Source: Globodera rostochiensis (lineage: Eukaryota > Nematoda > Chromadorea > Rhabditida > Heteroderidae). Taken from it: a DNA stretch of 64,000 bases. A program made the position numbers and the translations under genes. The notes beneath the pieces are model-generated. The model searched no databases, had not been told where the DNA came from, and saw only the letters and a list, made by a program, of their open reading frames with translations. The stretch spans positions 62,001 to 126,000 of the forward strand of contig JAEVLN010000004.1 of NCBI GenBank assembly GCA_018350325.1, in the 5' to 3' direction. Within the stretch, counting starts at the first letter, position 1; the number at the start of each line of letters is the position of its first letter. Of this stretch, positions 47,293-61,994 are shown piece by piece.

Positions 47293-49993
47293 TTAAGCAT
47301 GTTGTTGTACTCCTCCCCCTACTCCTCCATCTGCTTGGTGTTGTTGGGCGTTGTTGATGTGCAGCAGTTTGTCAATCAGTTCCTGCAGCGGTGCCAACTG
47401 GCGTCTGTCGATTAAGTTGAACTCGTTCACAAACAGCATAAAGTGCTTGAACTGAAAAGATTGGCGTTGTTTTTTTCCCTTAAAAATTCTGAAACACAGA
47501 AATTTGGTACAAAAACCAACAGCATTTGAACTGGTTGAAAGAAAATTGAAGTGTTTGGAAAAATTGAATAATGTCAAAAACTTTTGTTTTTGTCACAATT
47601 CATCTATTAACCCCGTTTGAGGAGCTGTATCTCGACCCAAAATGGTTGCCCAATCAAACTTTTGATACCATTCGATTCCTCTCGACGAGGGGAATTGGTT
47701 GATACATGAATTGTGACTAAAAATATACCCAACTGGCAACAATTTTGTACCCAATTGCAAGAAAATTTGTGTTGTAATTAAACGGTTTTTGTTTTTTTAG
47801 TGGGAGGGGTTTCGGCAATTTTCCAACTTTTTTTTTTGGGGGGGGGGGTATTTTTTCTGCATCTCAAGCGCCCTCATTCTGGCTCAATTTTTTTGCAGAA
47901 AAACAAAAAAAAAAATTTTTGTTCTTAAAATCACGTGCCGATGTGTTCATGTGTTCCACCGCTTTCAGCTGTTCAATGAGGCCAAAATGTTCGTGATAAA
48001 TGTGGGCGTAAATGCGGAACAAACGCTTGACGATTGCTTGCGCAATGTGCATAAAGTTGGACGGGAAGGGCCGACCTGCGCAAACAAAAAAATAATAATT
48101 CTTTTGTTTGAAAATGTTAAAATATCAAAAAATTCTCGAAATTGCTATCAACAACAAAAAAATATGACTTCGAGAACAATTTAAATGGAATTAAAAAAAT
48201 AAATAAAATTTGTGCAACTCCCTTAAGTGTTTGTTGAAAACGTTTCCAAATTATCGAACCGTGGGCAAAAATTTCCAAATCCTTTCAAATTTCGAACCCA
48301 CAAAAACTCATTAAAAATGCGATAAGTTACTTAATTTTAATTGAACAATTTGTAACAAAAAAATTGGACAAATAATTGCACCAATTTGTGACGGGAAAAT
48401 GCTTTCATCGTCCAACTCTTCCTGCACCCAGCTGAGCAAATACTCAATGTACAGGTTGGCCGGGCACGGCTCCATCAGCACGCCCTTGCTGTCGGACCTT
48501 TGAAAATGCCATTATTTGTTGTTGAAAGAGATTGATGCCAACGGGGAAACAAAAATGTTGAAAAATAATAAAATTTTGTTATAATATTGTTTTTTCGAAA
48601 GAAATGTGTCGTGATGTTGCTACCCAATTTTTCTCAACTTTTTCGGGGGGGGGGGGGAAGAGACTATAAAAATTGGATGACTTGGGAGTAGGGTTAGTCC
48701 GGGGGGGGGTCCCCGAGTCGCCGATCAAACCGGGGACGGACAAACCGGGGATTGGTGATGAGCAAACCGGGGAACGGGGATGAGATGGCCGGGGATCCCC
48801 CCCCCCCCCCGGGGACCAAATGTCGGATCGGATTTTGGGCCCGACCAAAAAACACCTCGCGGGCCAATCATTTACCAAAATAATTTCGGGTATCACCAAC
48901 ACCACACTGATCAATGATCACCAAAATTATGCCAATTTTTTGCTCACCAAAAATATTCATGTTGAGCGCCGGCGGTCATGCGCGGGCAACTGTTGGCCGT
49001 ACAATGCTCAGCAATTGTGCCGTACAACATCGACACTTGGTTGTACAGGTCCACAACTGTTGAGGGGAGAGGTGGTGCAAAATTTTGAAAAACTCCCAAA
49101 AAATGAAAAAAGCGTTTTTATTTAAAAGTTACTCCTTTTAGACCGGTTTGAAACCCCCCCCCCCCCCAAATCAAACTTTCGAAATTCAAATGCACGTAGG
49201 AACGGGAGAACGACTACGGAAGTAGGAAGTGGGAATTTTTCAAAATCAATTTTGGCTTCAAAAGCACAAAACCACAACGAAAAGGGGGCAAAAAGAGGTT
49301 CTTTTTGAATGATTTTGTAGCCAAAATGATTTTTTGAATTTTAAATCTTCGAAAAAATGTTCGAATTTTCGGGTCCGGGATTCGTATCCTCCGACCCCAA
49401 AAAGCCCTAGAGAAACATACTGTTAGCGGCCATCCACTCGTTGAGGTCTTCGCCGGGCGGCAGTTGCACAACATCGCGCAAATTTCCGCTGCCCAATGTG
49501 GCGGAAGCGCGCCTAAAATTGTTTTTAAAATTCGAAAAAAATTGCCAAAATTTTAGAATTTTTTTTGAGAAAAACAATATAATGACACCCGAAGAATCCA
49601 AAATGTCATGTTGAAATGGACTTCAAATTGCCGTGTAACAAATTTAGTCAAAAATTTTAAAAAGTAAAGCAGAATTCGTAAAAAAATTTTGCATTTTTTG
49701 AAAATTTCTCAACAAAAATGGAATGAAAAAATCCAACTTTTTCGGAAAAATTGCTTAAGAAAAATGCAATAAAACCTAACAATCGGCTTTGCTCTATAAC
49801 GCCACCCCTGAGGCAAAATCCTAAATACGTGCCTGCCTCCCCCCCCCCTTGGTACGCCCTTGGCCGGCGCCGGGGGAAAATGCCCTCCGGGGGTTTTCAC
49901 CCACCTGAGCAATTGGAGCTGCCTCTGCTGTTGATGGGTTCGTCGATCCTCCGACGGACTCTGCTGTTGATCAGTGGCACCATACAAATGCAT
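47293..49993 (-). CDS. MOB1: MOB kinase activator 1
   Basis: Six exons in phase: 49905-49993, 49421-49512, 48948-49056, 48382-48497, 47939-48075 and 47293-47451 (TAA); 233 residues (human MOB1A 216). Motifs: [49 protein letters not shown] (zinc-site Cys pair), [34 protein letters not shown] (zinc-site His), [23 protein letters not shown]1 binds and activates LATS/NDR kinases in Hippo and mitotic-exit signalling. The intron between exons 5 and 6 is GC-AG (ACATCG then GCACGT). The N-terminus is replaced by a Gln-rich stretch ([10 protein letters not shown]) and the C-terminus has a His/Gly extension. Introns contain decayed elements (for example 48640-48810). Confidence 0.96.
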
Positions 49994-50593
49994 GACGTTC
50001 AAACAGAATTACATACTAATACAAACCACCAAACAGTACAAGCCTAAAAAATCAAATCAAAAATATGTATAATCAAATTTCAAACAAAACAAAAAAAAAT
50101 TTAAATATTATTGTCAAAAGAATTCGTTTCCAGCCAGCCAGCCAAACCAGGCCATGGACGGCAAAAAAGAAAAAGCTAGGCTAATTAATATATTTGAACG
50201 AATTGTTTGTAATAAAATAAACTTTGGCGTTCTGTCAAAAGCAGATTTTTGGCGTTCTGACGAAAGAAGTTACAACTAGGGTTGGCCGGATTTTTCTTGT
50301 TCCAGGCCCGTAATCCGGGTTTTTTAAGCCTTACGGATTGTTTCCCGGATTCGTACACCCTTTTTGAAAAAAATTTTTTTGTTTCAAAGTCGAGAAAATG
50401 ATATTGGTTCCCTAATCAAAATTTTATTTGATACCATTCGATATCTCTTGACGAAAGGAGTCGATCGATTGATGTTTAGAAAAAAACAAAAGTTTTGATA
50501 TTCTTTTCCTTTTTCATTAAGTTATTTGTTATACATACATAATACACAATTTTCAGTGCATTCAGCGTTTAATTTTTTCGTATTATAATAAGC

Positions 50594-52814
50594 ATGGCTC
50601 GCGGACCCAAAAAGCATTTGAAGCGACTTGCAGCACCCAAAAAATGGATGTTGGACAAATTGGGTGGCGTTTTTGCGCCACGTCCATTGTGCGGACCGCA
50701 CAAATTGCGCGAGTCGTTGCCACTCATTTTGTTCCTTCGCAATCGGCTCAAGTACGCGCAGTCGTACAACGAAGCGCGCATGATCTGCAAACAGCGGCTG
50801 ATCAAGGTGGACGGCAAAGTGCGCACCGAGATGCGCTTCCCGTGCGGAATAATGGGTATGCATGCGCAAGCGTCGAGCCGTATAATGAATGGGCACGGGA
50901 TTTGGTGCATTTTCTGGATGTGCAGGTTTTCCGGATTCGTGTTTAAGGCCTTGTTTTTCGCAATTTGTTGACAAACATTCCATGGGTTTCCTGGAAAAGC
51001 CAATGGAGTTTCAAATTTTCTACGAAAAACTTCCTAAGTTTGAGGGTTTTCGATTTGTCAAATCGAACAAATTACTAAAAGAGCATAAAAGTTGGGGGAT
51101 TTTTTTTTGGAGTTTGTCAATTGGAATTGCAATTATCCAAAGAATGCATTAATCTCAATTGATCCGTCATTTCTTGAGCGGTGGGTTTCAAAATATGCAT
51201 ATGGTCACATCCAGAAAATATTTTTGCTAAGGATACACAAATTCTCTATGACCGGTAGTCGGCTCAACACAAAGAGTCAAAATGCAAAATTTAAAAGAAT
51301 GACTCATTTTCTTTAAAAAAACTTTTTGTTTTTTTGGATGGGCTTGAGCATGGGTTGGGACTGACACCCAAAATTGCACCCAATTTAGATGTGATCTCGA
51401 TTGAGAAGACAAACGAAACGTTTCGTCTGGTGTACGATGTGAAGGGCCGTTTTGTCATCCATCGAATTCAAAAGCTGGAGGGCCAGTACAAGCTGTGCAA
51501 AGTGAAGAAGCAGGCCGTCGGGGACAAGCAGGTCCCCTACATTGTCACACATGACGCGCGCACCATTCGCTACCCGGACCCGCACATCAAGGTTTGTATA
51601 TTTTTTAAAACGAAATTAGACAAGTTGAAAAGATGTCGCAAAATAACAAAAATGGAGGCCAGGCGCCTAGGTTTCTGGGTGGGTGTCCGAATCCAAAAAA
51701 AAAGCCCATAGACGTTGATGGCATTTTTGGGCTGACTAAACTTTTTGTACAGTTTCGACCGTGCCCATAACGTTCAAAAAGGTGGCAAAATAGTGGCAAG
51801 TGTGGAAATGTGGCAAAAATAGTGGCAAATTTCCAAAATAGTGGCATTTGCCACTAAAAAAATGGCATATGAGCTCCCTGATCACGATGAAACTTTGACC
51901 AGGGGGTTAGGCGACGCGCGAACCAACAAATAAGGAATCCCGATGTTGCCATTCCGCTGGATGTTTTTGGGTTCATTTTTCGGATGCTACGTTTTTGGCT
52001 TTCAAAAATCCCTACATTATTAAAATGAATTGATTTGACGTTTTATTTAAAGTGCCAGAACTATTGCGCTTCACATCGTATTTAAAAAGCAATATATTTT
52101 TTTAAAAAATAAATTTTAAAAAATTGCTGTGCACAGGCGGACGACACCGTGGTCATCGACATTGGCACCGGCAAAGTGACGGACTACGTGAAGTTTGACG
52201 CCGGCAACGTTTGCATGATCACCGGCGGGCACAACATCGGTCGTGTGGGCATTGTTGGTCATCGCGAGCGCCACCCGGGCTCCTTCGACATTGTGCACAT
52301 CAAGGACGCCGCCGGGCACACATTTGCCACCCGGTTTGTGCTGTTGGAATAGGGGGGGGAGACTATGTGGATCATCAATGGGCGCCAGCGACTTCAAGGA
52401 ATTACGGAAATCGGAATTCCGGGAGCCTTGACAATTTCGGGATTCCGCCCGTCCCTGGTGTGGATGTAAGCGGTGAACACTTTTTTATTGAGAGTGCCGA
52501 TATGTCAAGTCCTAAACTTTGAGCCCCCGAGGGGATATCCAACGGGGCGGTGGGCGCCCTTGCCGAATTGCAAATACCATATTGGTTGGGGCCCAATTTT
52601 GGTAATTGTACTGATTTGTTGGGCATTTTTCATCCATTTTCCTTCAGTTTTGTGATTTTGGATTTTGTTTCAATTTTGCAGCCTGCACAACGTGTTCATC
52701 ATCGGCAAAGGGCCCACCCCGTTGATCAGTCTGCCGGCTTCAAAGGGCATTCGGTTGTCTATTGCGGAGGAGCGCGATCGTCGACTGGCGCAGAAGCAGA
52801 AGGTTGGGGCGTGA
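50594..52814 (+). CDS. RPS4: 40S ribosomal protein S4
   Basis: Four exons, 50594-50855, 51389-51591, 52137-52333 and 52682-52814 (TGA), give 264 residues (human 263). Starts [21 protein letters not shown]4-type RNA-binding region ([20 protein letters not shown]), then [61 protein letters not shown] and a KOW-like segment, ending [18 protein letters not shown]. Component of the small ribosomal subunit. Intron sites are canonical. Intron 2 has the ATGGCA-type repeat at 51770-51870. Confidence 0.98.
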
Positions 52815-53580
52815 TTGAGACCATGCTTTTGTCGGCACCGGTGTGCCGTCGCCGGGAGGGAAAAAGGATGAGATGACGATCGATTCATCACACCCATTTT
52901 TTGTTATATTGTTGTTGGTTTGATAAAAAGATGGATTTGTTTAAGAGGAGGCGTGTTCCATACGGGGAGTTTTGGACAGTACATAAGCTGCCCCCCTCCT
53001 CCCTCCGAAATACGGCAAATTCTGTAGTTTTGATTATCAATCTCATAACAATTTTAAGCATTCTCTCGGTGCCACCTAATTGGCACCGCCGGGCTCAAGA
53101 TAGGCTAACGGGACGTCTGAGAACAAAAGTTGGACCATGCCAGCTATCCAAACCATGGAGTGTGACCGGGTGCGCGGGACTTTTTGGCAAAAAATACGTT
53201 TAATTAAATCCGGCATGCGGGGAGGGTGCAACTCGCCGCCGAAATTTTTTTTGATAGAACTTGCTAAGAAAATTGGTCCAAAACCCGCAGATTTTTGCCC
53301 AATTTTTCGTTCGGAAGATGGCAAAATTCGTGCCGGTTTCCTCAGGCATTTTTTGGGGCCGGGCCGTAATTCCAGGTACCGATTTTTTTGCACATCCGGG
53401 TTACATTCCCGGCCCAAACGCACATAAGTAAACGAACAAAATGGGACAACTGATGTAGAGGTAGCAGATCATTTTTATTTATCCAAATCAGTGTGTGTGT
53501 GTTTATACGCGAAGAGGAGATAAAAGACAAAAAAAAAACATGATCACCAAACACACTTCAATACGTCCATGCACACACCA

Positions 53581-55752
<2,172 letters not shown>

Positions 55753-55869
55753 TTCAAACAAACAAACACAAATTTATTTAGTCAGTTTTTTAAATAATGA
55801 TGAAATTGCTAAATGATAACATCAAATTAAAATTGCGAATTATGAAGCAAAATAGATTCGGAAATGTAC

Positions 55870-58260
55870 AAATTTATAAGAAAAAAATATGGCAATTTGT
55901 GCCAGCAACGTTTAGATTTTTGTGAAGCCTAACCTCCGTAGCAGGTAGGGTTTAGCAGCAAATTAATTTACGAGCTTCATTTTGCAATTTTCCCGCCCAT
56001 TTTTGAGCCAATTTTTTTTTGTTTTGCAGTGGAAAGCGCGGGGGAAGGACAATTTCACATTTTATTGATTGTTCCGCTCAGAACACGCGATGACGTTGCC
56101 TTTACTCCTTTCACTCCCTCCCCCCTCCCCCCTTCAGCTCCATCTCTTTTTAATCAAAACTCGTCCTTCCTCTTCACACATTGAGAATCCGTGGAATTTA
56201 AGTGACAAACAATGGGAATATGTACATATATAGCAATGTGAGTAAATCATTTGGGTTTAACAAAGAATTTAAATTGTCTGCAAATTCAGAGATTGGGAAA
56301 ATCCCGGATTGAGATCACTCCCGTATAAATTCGTCCCCCGAGGCTAAAAACACTTGGACAATTCAATTTTCCCCTGACAGTGAGTACCAAGAATGAATCG
56401 CAAACAACAACATGCCTTATTTAGCACAATCTTAATCCGTCTAGCCTTTGCACATGTTGAGCCGCGCTTAAGGGCATGTTTATTGCCAAGAAATTAGTAA
56501 ATTGGCCAAAATACCGCACACTTGACTACGCGGGACGCCGCGCGCCTTGTTTTCCGCTAGGTCGAACAACCTCAGTGGTACTCAAATGGGGAATTCCCGT
56601 TCAAGAATTTTGTGCGAAAAGCCGTTTAAACCGGTTTATGTTAGCTTTGAAATCTGCTAATAACGTTAAATCGCCCCATCGGCTTCTATAGGGTTTTTCA
56701 GCGTCAAAAAAGAATCACTAAAAGCTTTGTTCTTTTTTAGCAACAATATGCCAAATTTTTTTTTACCCAAAAATTTGAATTTCTAACTCAATTTGTTAGA
56801 AGATTAACAACCAAAATTTTAGAAGCGTAGTTTTTAAGTAATGGGAGGGGTCTGGGAATTTTTTTTTTTGAAGATTTTAACGGTAAAAACAAAACAAAAC
56901 GGTCCGCCTTATGGGGTTTTTGCTCAACCAAAAATTTCCGGTGGGAAACGCCCTTTTGAGTCTTGACAAGTGCGTGAAAATAATTGGTCTTACGCGATTC
57001 TTGAGCCCCCCCCCCCCTCCCCCCAATTTCCCTTTAGTTGCTGCCGTGGGAGGAGGGCAAGGTACAGACAGATTGACGACAATGGCACCAAATTCCGTGC
57101 CATTTACATATTCATTCATTATTATTAATGATTGCTTTCACATCGGCCGCCCTCCGGCGCAAGTGGCGCACGCCACCGGCCGGATGGCCTATTTTTTGTT
57201 TTATAACGAAGCGGCGGAGAGAGAGGTGTGCTTTAGGCCAAACAGTGGCCCCCCCGGCGCTTATGAAGTCGTCAGAAAAAAGTGTTACCTAAACCTTCCG
57301 GTGCCTTTCACAAAGGCCACAAATTCTGATTCAAATCAAAAAAATTTTTATAAAATTGGTTGATCGGTTGTTCAATCAGCGCACCAGTAAATATCAAAAT
57401 GTTCACATAATTTCATTTGATTGGGAGGGGGAATGAGTTCCATTTGTTTTTTCTGAATTAAGAAAACTCCAAATTTGAACATTGGTTGGGGGGGGGGGGG
57501 CGTGGGAGGAATGGAGTCCAAATGGACTTACAAATTATGTGTACGTATATGTAGAGAGAGAGAGAAAGAGAAGAAAATGTGGAATGGACGGGGACAATTG
57601 GCTCGTTGTTTAATCGATATGAGTGGAAGGAAAAGCCCCCACTATCCGGCTTTAATGCCTGCTGCTGCTGATTTGTGAGGAGGATTTGTCACACTGCTTA
57701 TGTGTATTTTGCCCCCCGAGGGGAGAGCAGCTTTAGACCCCCCCCCCCCCCCCCCCCCGCCCACAAAGCATGCATGACCCCCCCCCCCCCCCCCCCCCCC
57801 CCCCGCTTTGGCGTTAATGTGAGTAGGAGGAGGAGGAGGAGACGGAATGGCGGCGACCCAACGGCAGACGGCACAGGCACGCGTGTCGGTAGCGCGGTTC
57901 TGTGCCCCCATTTTGTGGCAGAAGGCCAGAAAAAAGATTGGTGTTAGAGAACACAATTTTGCAACCACTCTTTTTGTTATGTGTGAACGGGTCGGGCATC
58001 TCTCACTCACCATGGCACAGAGAGCAAAGATGGAAGTGAGAGAGAGAGAAAGAGAAAAGTGGAAAAATCGATCCGTCGGCGTGTGCGTGCGTGTTGTGCT
58101 GGTCGGTTGCCAACCCAACCCAAACAAAGTGACGAAAAAGAGAATTTGCACATCCCCCCCTCCCCCTCTGTGGTGCTGCGGTTACACAAAAATGGTCGGA
58201 CGACGACGAGGACAAAAAAAAAATAGGGAAAAATGAGATTTGCAAACGGATTCTGGGTCT
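55870..58260. other. Spacer between PP2A gene and its inverted fragment; no supported gene
   Basis: Open frames here are interrupted by 20-27-nt C runs (57738-57758, 57778-57804), purine-rich GA repeats (57550-57575, 58035-58060) and AT-rich sequence. A segment at 56930-57340 is open on the plus strand but lacks recognisable motifs. I would not annotate a gene. Confidence 0.5.
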
Positions 58261-58261
58261 A

Positions 58262-58840
58262 AATTAAAAATCAATTTTGCTTCATAATTCGCAATTTTAA
58301 TTTGATGTTATCATTTAGCAATTTCATCATTATTTAAAAAACTGACTAAATAAATTTGTGTATGTTTGTTTGAAATGGAAGCGATGGAAGTTGACAGCAA
58401 GGCGACAGGAGGGGAGTCGATGAACAACAACGGTTTTTTGCTTAACAAATAATTCAAAAAATTGCAATTTATTGGCGGTTTTGGGAAACTCAAAAAAAAT
58501 TTCTTTAAAAAAATTGCTATTTTTGCTTTTGCTTCCATTTTTAACAGAAATCAAACAGAACCAAAATTTTGGATTTTTTTTTGTTGCCCAGCTGATAGAG
58601 TTCTGTGCTTTTTTGATTTTTAAGCATACGGATTAGAGAGCTGGGACAAAACGTCTTTTTTTGCCAAATAAACACTGCGCTTGCCTTTCACTATCAAATG
58701 GTGGCGAGCCGTTTACAAATGGCGCACAAAAATATTCAATTTTAATTAAAATATTTAAATATTTGGTTATTTAGGCTCGAGAGATACTCAAAACAGAGTC
58801 CAATGTGTGCAGGAGGGGTGAAGTGTCGGTGGTAAGTGAA
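58262..58840 (+). pseudogene. Inverted, truncated copy of the 5' part of the PP2A gene
   Basis: 58262-58510 is the reverse complement of about 55640-55870, including the intact first exon ([19 protein letters not shown] from 58376). 58575-58840 is the reverse complement of about 54935-55190, ending inside exon 3. Exon 2 is missing. Exon 3 is damaged: after [11 protein letters not shown] small insertions (gtgtgcaggaggggtgaag) break the frame, and the remainder is absent. Non-functional duplicate forming a long inverted repeat with the parent, spacer about 2.4 kb. Confidence 0.9.
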
Positions 58841-59439
58841 ACACTCAGCGGCTGCACTCGGTTGGTCTCCTCGTGGGTTTCGTGGGGGGGGCGGATTCAG
58901 AAGGTCAATTTTTAGGGAACTGAATTTTTTGAATTAAATGTATTATTTATTTACTGTGATCATTGGTTTTTTATTTAAATTTGCTTAATAAAATGTACAA
59001 ATATGAAAATTATGTGTATAAAAGACGTTTGTGTGGCTTGTTGGCGGCTTGTGGTTATTTGGCCATGAATTGCTTTCTCTCCCAAACCGACAAAAGTTTT
59101 GTTTGTCCCGTTGCAAAATATGATGCGATGATTTATATAAAGAAATTGAAAAATCAAATATTTTAAAAACAGACACGGTTGATCCCATTTTTATTTGTTT
59201 AAATAATTGACGAATTTGCAGAAGTTGTTGACATTAATTCACTCAGACAAATGTCAAAACAAAGCGTCAAAATGTCAATCCGAGATGGAGTTGATAATCG
59301 AATTCTGCGATTATTCCGAACCCCCCCCCCCCCCCCCCCCCCGGGGCCACCTTTCTGTCGGCTTACAAACAAAAAAAAAAGTTTTTTTGAAGAACCTTAA
59401 TATTTACTACATTTGTTAAAACAGATCTACTGCAGAGCT

Positions 59440-59770
59440 CTACCTTTCTTTAACAACAATAAAAACATGTCAAAACAAGTTGTGTTTATTTGGGAAACAA
59501 TTTTTTGGGCGTTTGGGTTGAAATCGTTTTGTTCGATGGCACAACACCAAGTCCAGCATCGTCTTCACGCTTTTTGTAGTGAATTGTTGCGGCATGCACA
59601 AATGTGGGGCGCCCGGGGGGCCCACCGTCGCCGCCGCCGCTGCTCCGTCGTCGTTTCCTTCTGAAGCCGATGAGACCGCCGAATGCTGCTGTTGGTGCAC
59701 AACACGGGCCGATGAAGGCGGCAGCAGCCGGTGCAGCCGCATAAATGCCAGCGGCATAGGCACCTTTTCA
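59440..59770 (-). CDS. Possible exon of an unrecognised protein
   Basis: Open minus-strand segment with coding-like composition: FMRLHRLLPPSSARVVHQQQ, SASEGNDDGAAAAATVGPPG, LCMPQQFTTKSVKTMLDLVL. A TTTTGAAAAG-rich stretch precedes it. I could not extend it with neighbouring exons nor recognise it. Confidence 0.3.
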
Positions 59771-59820
59771 AAATTAGGGTTGGAATTTTAAAGTTTAAAC
59801 AATGCCTCTACTGTAGAGGC

Positions 59821-60004
59821 TAGAGACCGGAATTTTGAAAAATCCGAGATCGAGATTTGGGGATGGGCCGAGACCTAGACTTTCGAAATAAAAATCTCCA
59901 AATTTCCGAGAGTCTAGGTCTCGGAGTTTTCGACAAATTTCCGAGATTCGAGACCTAGACTCTCGGAATATCTCGGTCGAGATCTCGATCTCGGCCGGTC
60001 TCTA
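59821..60004. mobile_element. 184-bp fold-back element (GAGACCTAGACTCTCGG arms)
   Basis: Ends TAGAGACCGG and (complement) TAGAGACCGG, flanked by GTAGAGGC (59813-59820) and GTAGAGAC (60005-60012), an 8-bp duplication with one mismatch. Interior is TCTCGG/CCGAGA iterations. A second, degenerate GGGATCCCG-type element may follow at 60005-60590. Confidence 0.85.
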
Positions 60005-60589
60005 GTAGAGACCGGGGGATTCCGTCGACACCTACTCGGGATCCCGTGGGTCAGAATTCGGGGTCTTGAGACCGAACATTGCTTCAATCCCGCGGGGATC
60101 GGGATTCTTAACGAATTGGCCCAAACTTTGGTCAAAAAAACCCCCGATTTGTTTTCCCAGGGGTCCTCTTTTTCTCTGCTCTCCATACTTAAAATGTTTT
60201 TTTTTGTATGTTCAAATGAGGCACGATGCTCTGCCCTTTTTGTGGTTATCGAAATGATTGACCTACTCGAAAGTGCCTCATACAAAATCTTAATATTTGT
60301 CCCCCCCCTCGAGGGGCGGTTGAAGATTAGAAGCCCCCGGGGCTTCAAATAGACGACGAGGAATACGGTATTTTAAATAATTTTGAATAAAGATAAATAA
60401 ATTTCAATGAGATAGGCAACGCAAATGTTGGTTTAAATGCTTGGGTTTGAATGTTTTTCACAATTCCAAATCCCGAGATATGCCGAAAACAAAGTGTTCG
60501 CGGCCTGACCGTGCCTTGGTCTCATGAAATTTCGGGCTTGGGTCGGGATCCCGAAATCTGGTTAGTCATAGGACCCTAATCCCCCACTC

Positions 60590-61300
60590 TACCCGCCTAC
60601 AAATCCCTTACCCGTCATGTATGGTGGTGCACCATAGGCGCCCAAAAATGGCGCTGCTGCATATCCCCCGCGTCCCATGGACCAGTCAGCGCCAGCGCCG
60701 CCCATAAGTCCTCCACCCCAACCAAACGCGCCCGGCCCGCCCGCCCAAGGGCCCATGCCACCACAGCCGAGGCCGCCACCGAAGCAACTGCTAGCAGTGC
60801 GGAAGAAGCTGAACAAAATGGCTGCGCACCAAGAAAGGCGGCGACCGGCGTCCAGCAGAAACAGCATTTTTCAAATGCAGAGACAATTTGTGGTTGATTG
60901 GTGGGACTTGGAATCCGCGAATGTGTCCGTCCGTCCGGTCGTTCCCCTCTGAAAGTCCGATCGGTTGGTCCTCCCCTCCTCCAGCTGCTGCTGCTGTTGC
61001 TGTTATTGTATTTGCGCATTTTGGTCATCACCGGAGTGCGCAAGATGCGCGACATGTCATGGCGAAACGGTGGCGGCCGGCCCATAAGTGTCGTCCCCCA
61101 CCCCCCGTCCACATTTCCGGCCAAATCCAGTCCGGTCCGGTCGGGCAGGCTGCTTCCTTTTGCACTCTCGAGGCCCCTCCCGTCCCGTCCAAACTTTGCT
61201 TATTTGTTAGCCCGCTCACCGATCAATCGCCATACATCTTCTTCCGGGGCTATTTCTGTAACTTGGATACAGGAAACGCAAAAAGGCTTGACAATGTAAG
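60590..61300. other. GC-rich Pro/Gly-coding-like region, strand unresolved
   Basis: The plus strand reads a proline-rich frame (SPPPQPNAPGPPAQGPMPPQ) and the minus strand a glycine-rich frame (GGLGCGGMGPWAGGPGAFGW, YGAPPYMTG), the latter resembling Gly-rich secreted or RNA-binding proteins. Codon-like structure suggests a real exon, but without splice-consistent neighbours I cannot choose. Confidence 0.3.
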
Positions 61301-61990
61301 CCTAATATGGCTAAACATTTAAAGGAATGTTGAAAAAAACTTGTTTTAATGGAATTTATGTCTTTTACGTCGCCAAAAATGGTGTCGAATTGAGCCAATG
61401 GGCGTCAAAAGCTAAGAAATAAAAGCGTTTTGTTATTTAGTTAATGAATTTAAATTTTTTAATTTGATGGGCTTTGAGACATTTTTTGGCATCTGTGGTG
61501 GGATTCAGACGAGTGAGCTTCGGACCGGAAGGGATGTGTACATACAACAGTGGCGGGCAAAAGTAAATGTGCAATTTAAAAACAAAAAAAATCAATGTTT
61601 TGTGTGGCCAAAAATCCAAAAAAAATTCATGCAGGCATAACTTTTGATACTGATCAAAAAAGGTACCTATTGGCTCCTTCATGGAGATCCGAAAACTCCA
61701 AAATACACTGAAATCAGGGGTAAATTTGAGGAAAAAAAATCCCTAAAGGCTTGGAAAAAATTTCTGAGAAAAATCAATTTGAGGGATGCAAAGTTTTGCG
61801 CTGGGACGTGATATCGGATCGGACCGGACCAGGGCTGGGCGAAATTTCGGTTTCGAGAAATTTCGAGTATTTTGGGGTTTCGAGTTTTGGATTCGGGAAA
61901 ATTTTTTGTTTCGTTTCGAGTTTCGGTTGGAAGAAGATTTTCGCATTAGACCGGGACCAGGACGGGATTTCCCGGTTTTTTTGAATCCGC
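61300..61990. other. Intergenic, no supported gene
   Basis: AT-rich, with a TTTCGAG/GAAATTTC-iterated segment at 61800-61985 that looks like a further fold-back element (ends 'ggaccagggctggg' and 'cgggaccaggacggg'), boundaries unresolved. Confidence 0.4.
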
Positions 61991-61994
61991 TTGA

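Noticed and set aside
57660..58240. Long open frames on both strands around the poly-C runs.
   Set aside because: They consist of Pro/Gly runs from homopolymers and GA repeats, with no splice-consistent structure or recognisable motif.
58960..59190. Open frames on both strands (MYKYENYVYKRRLCG and NFCRFGRESNSWPNNH).
   Set aside because: Mutually overlapping, short, without splice context or known motif; not enough to call a gene.
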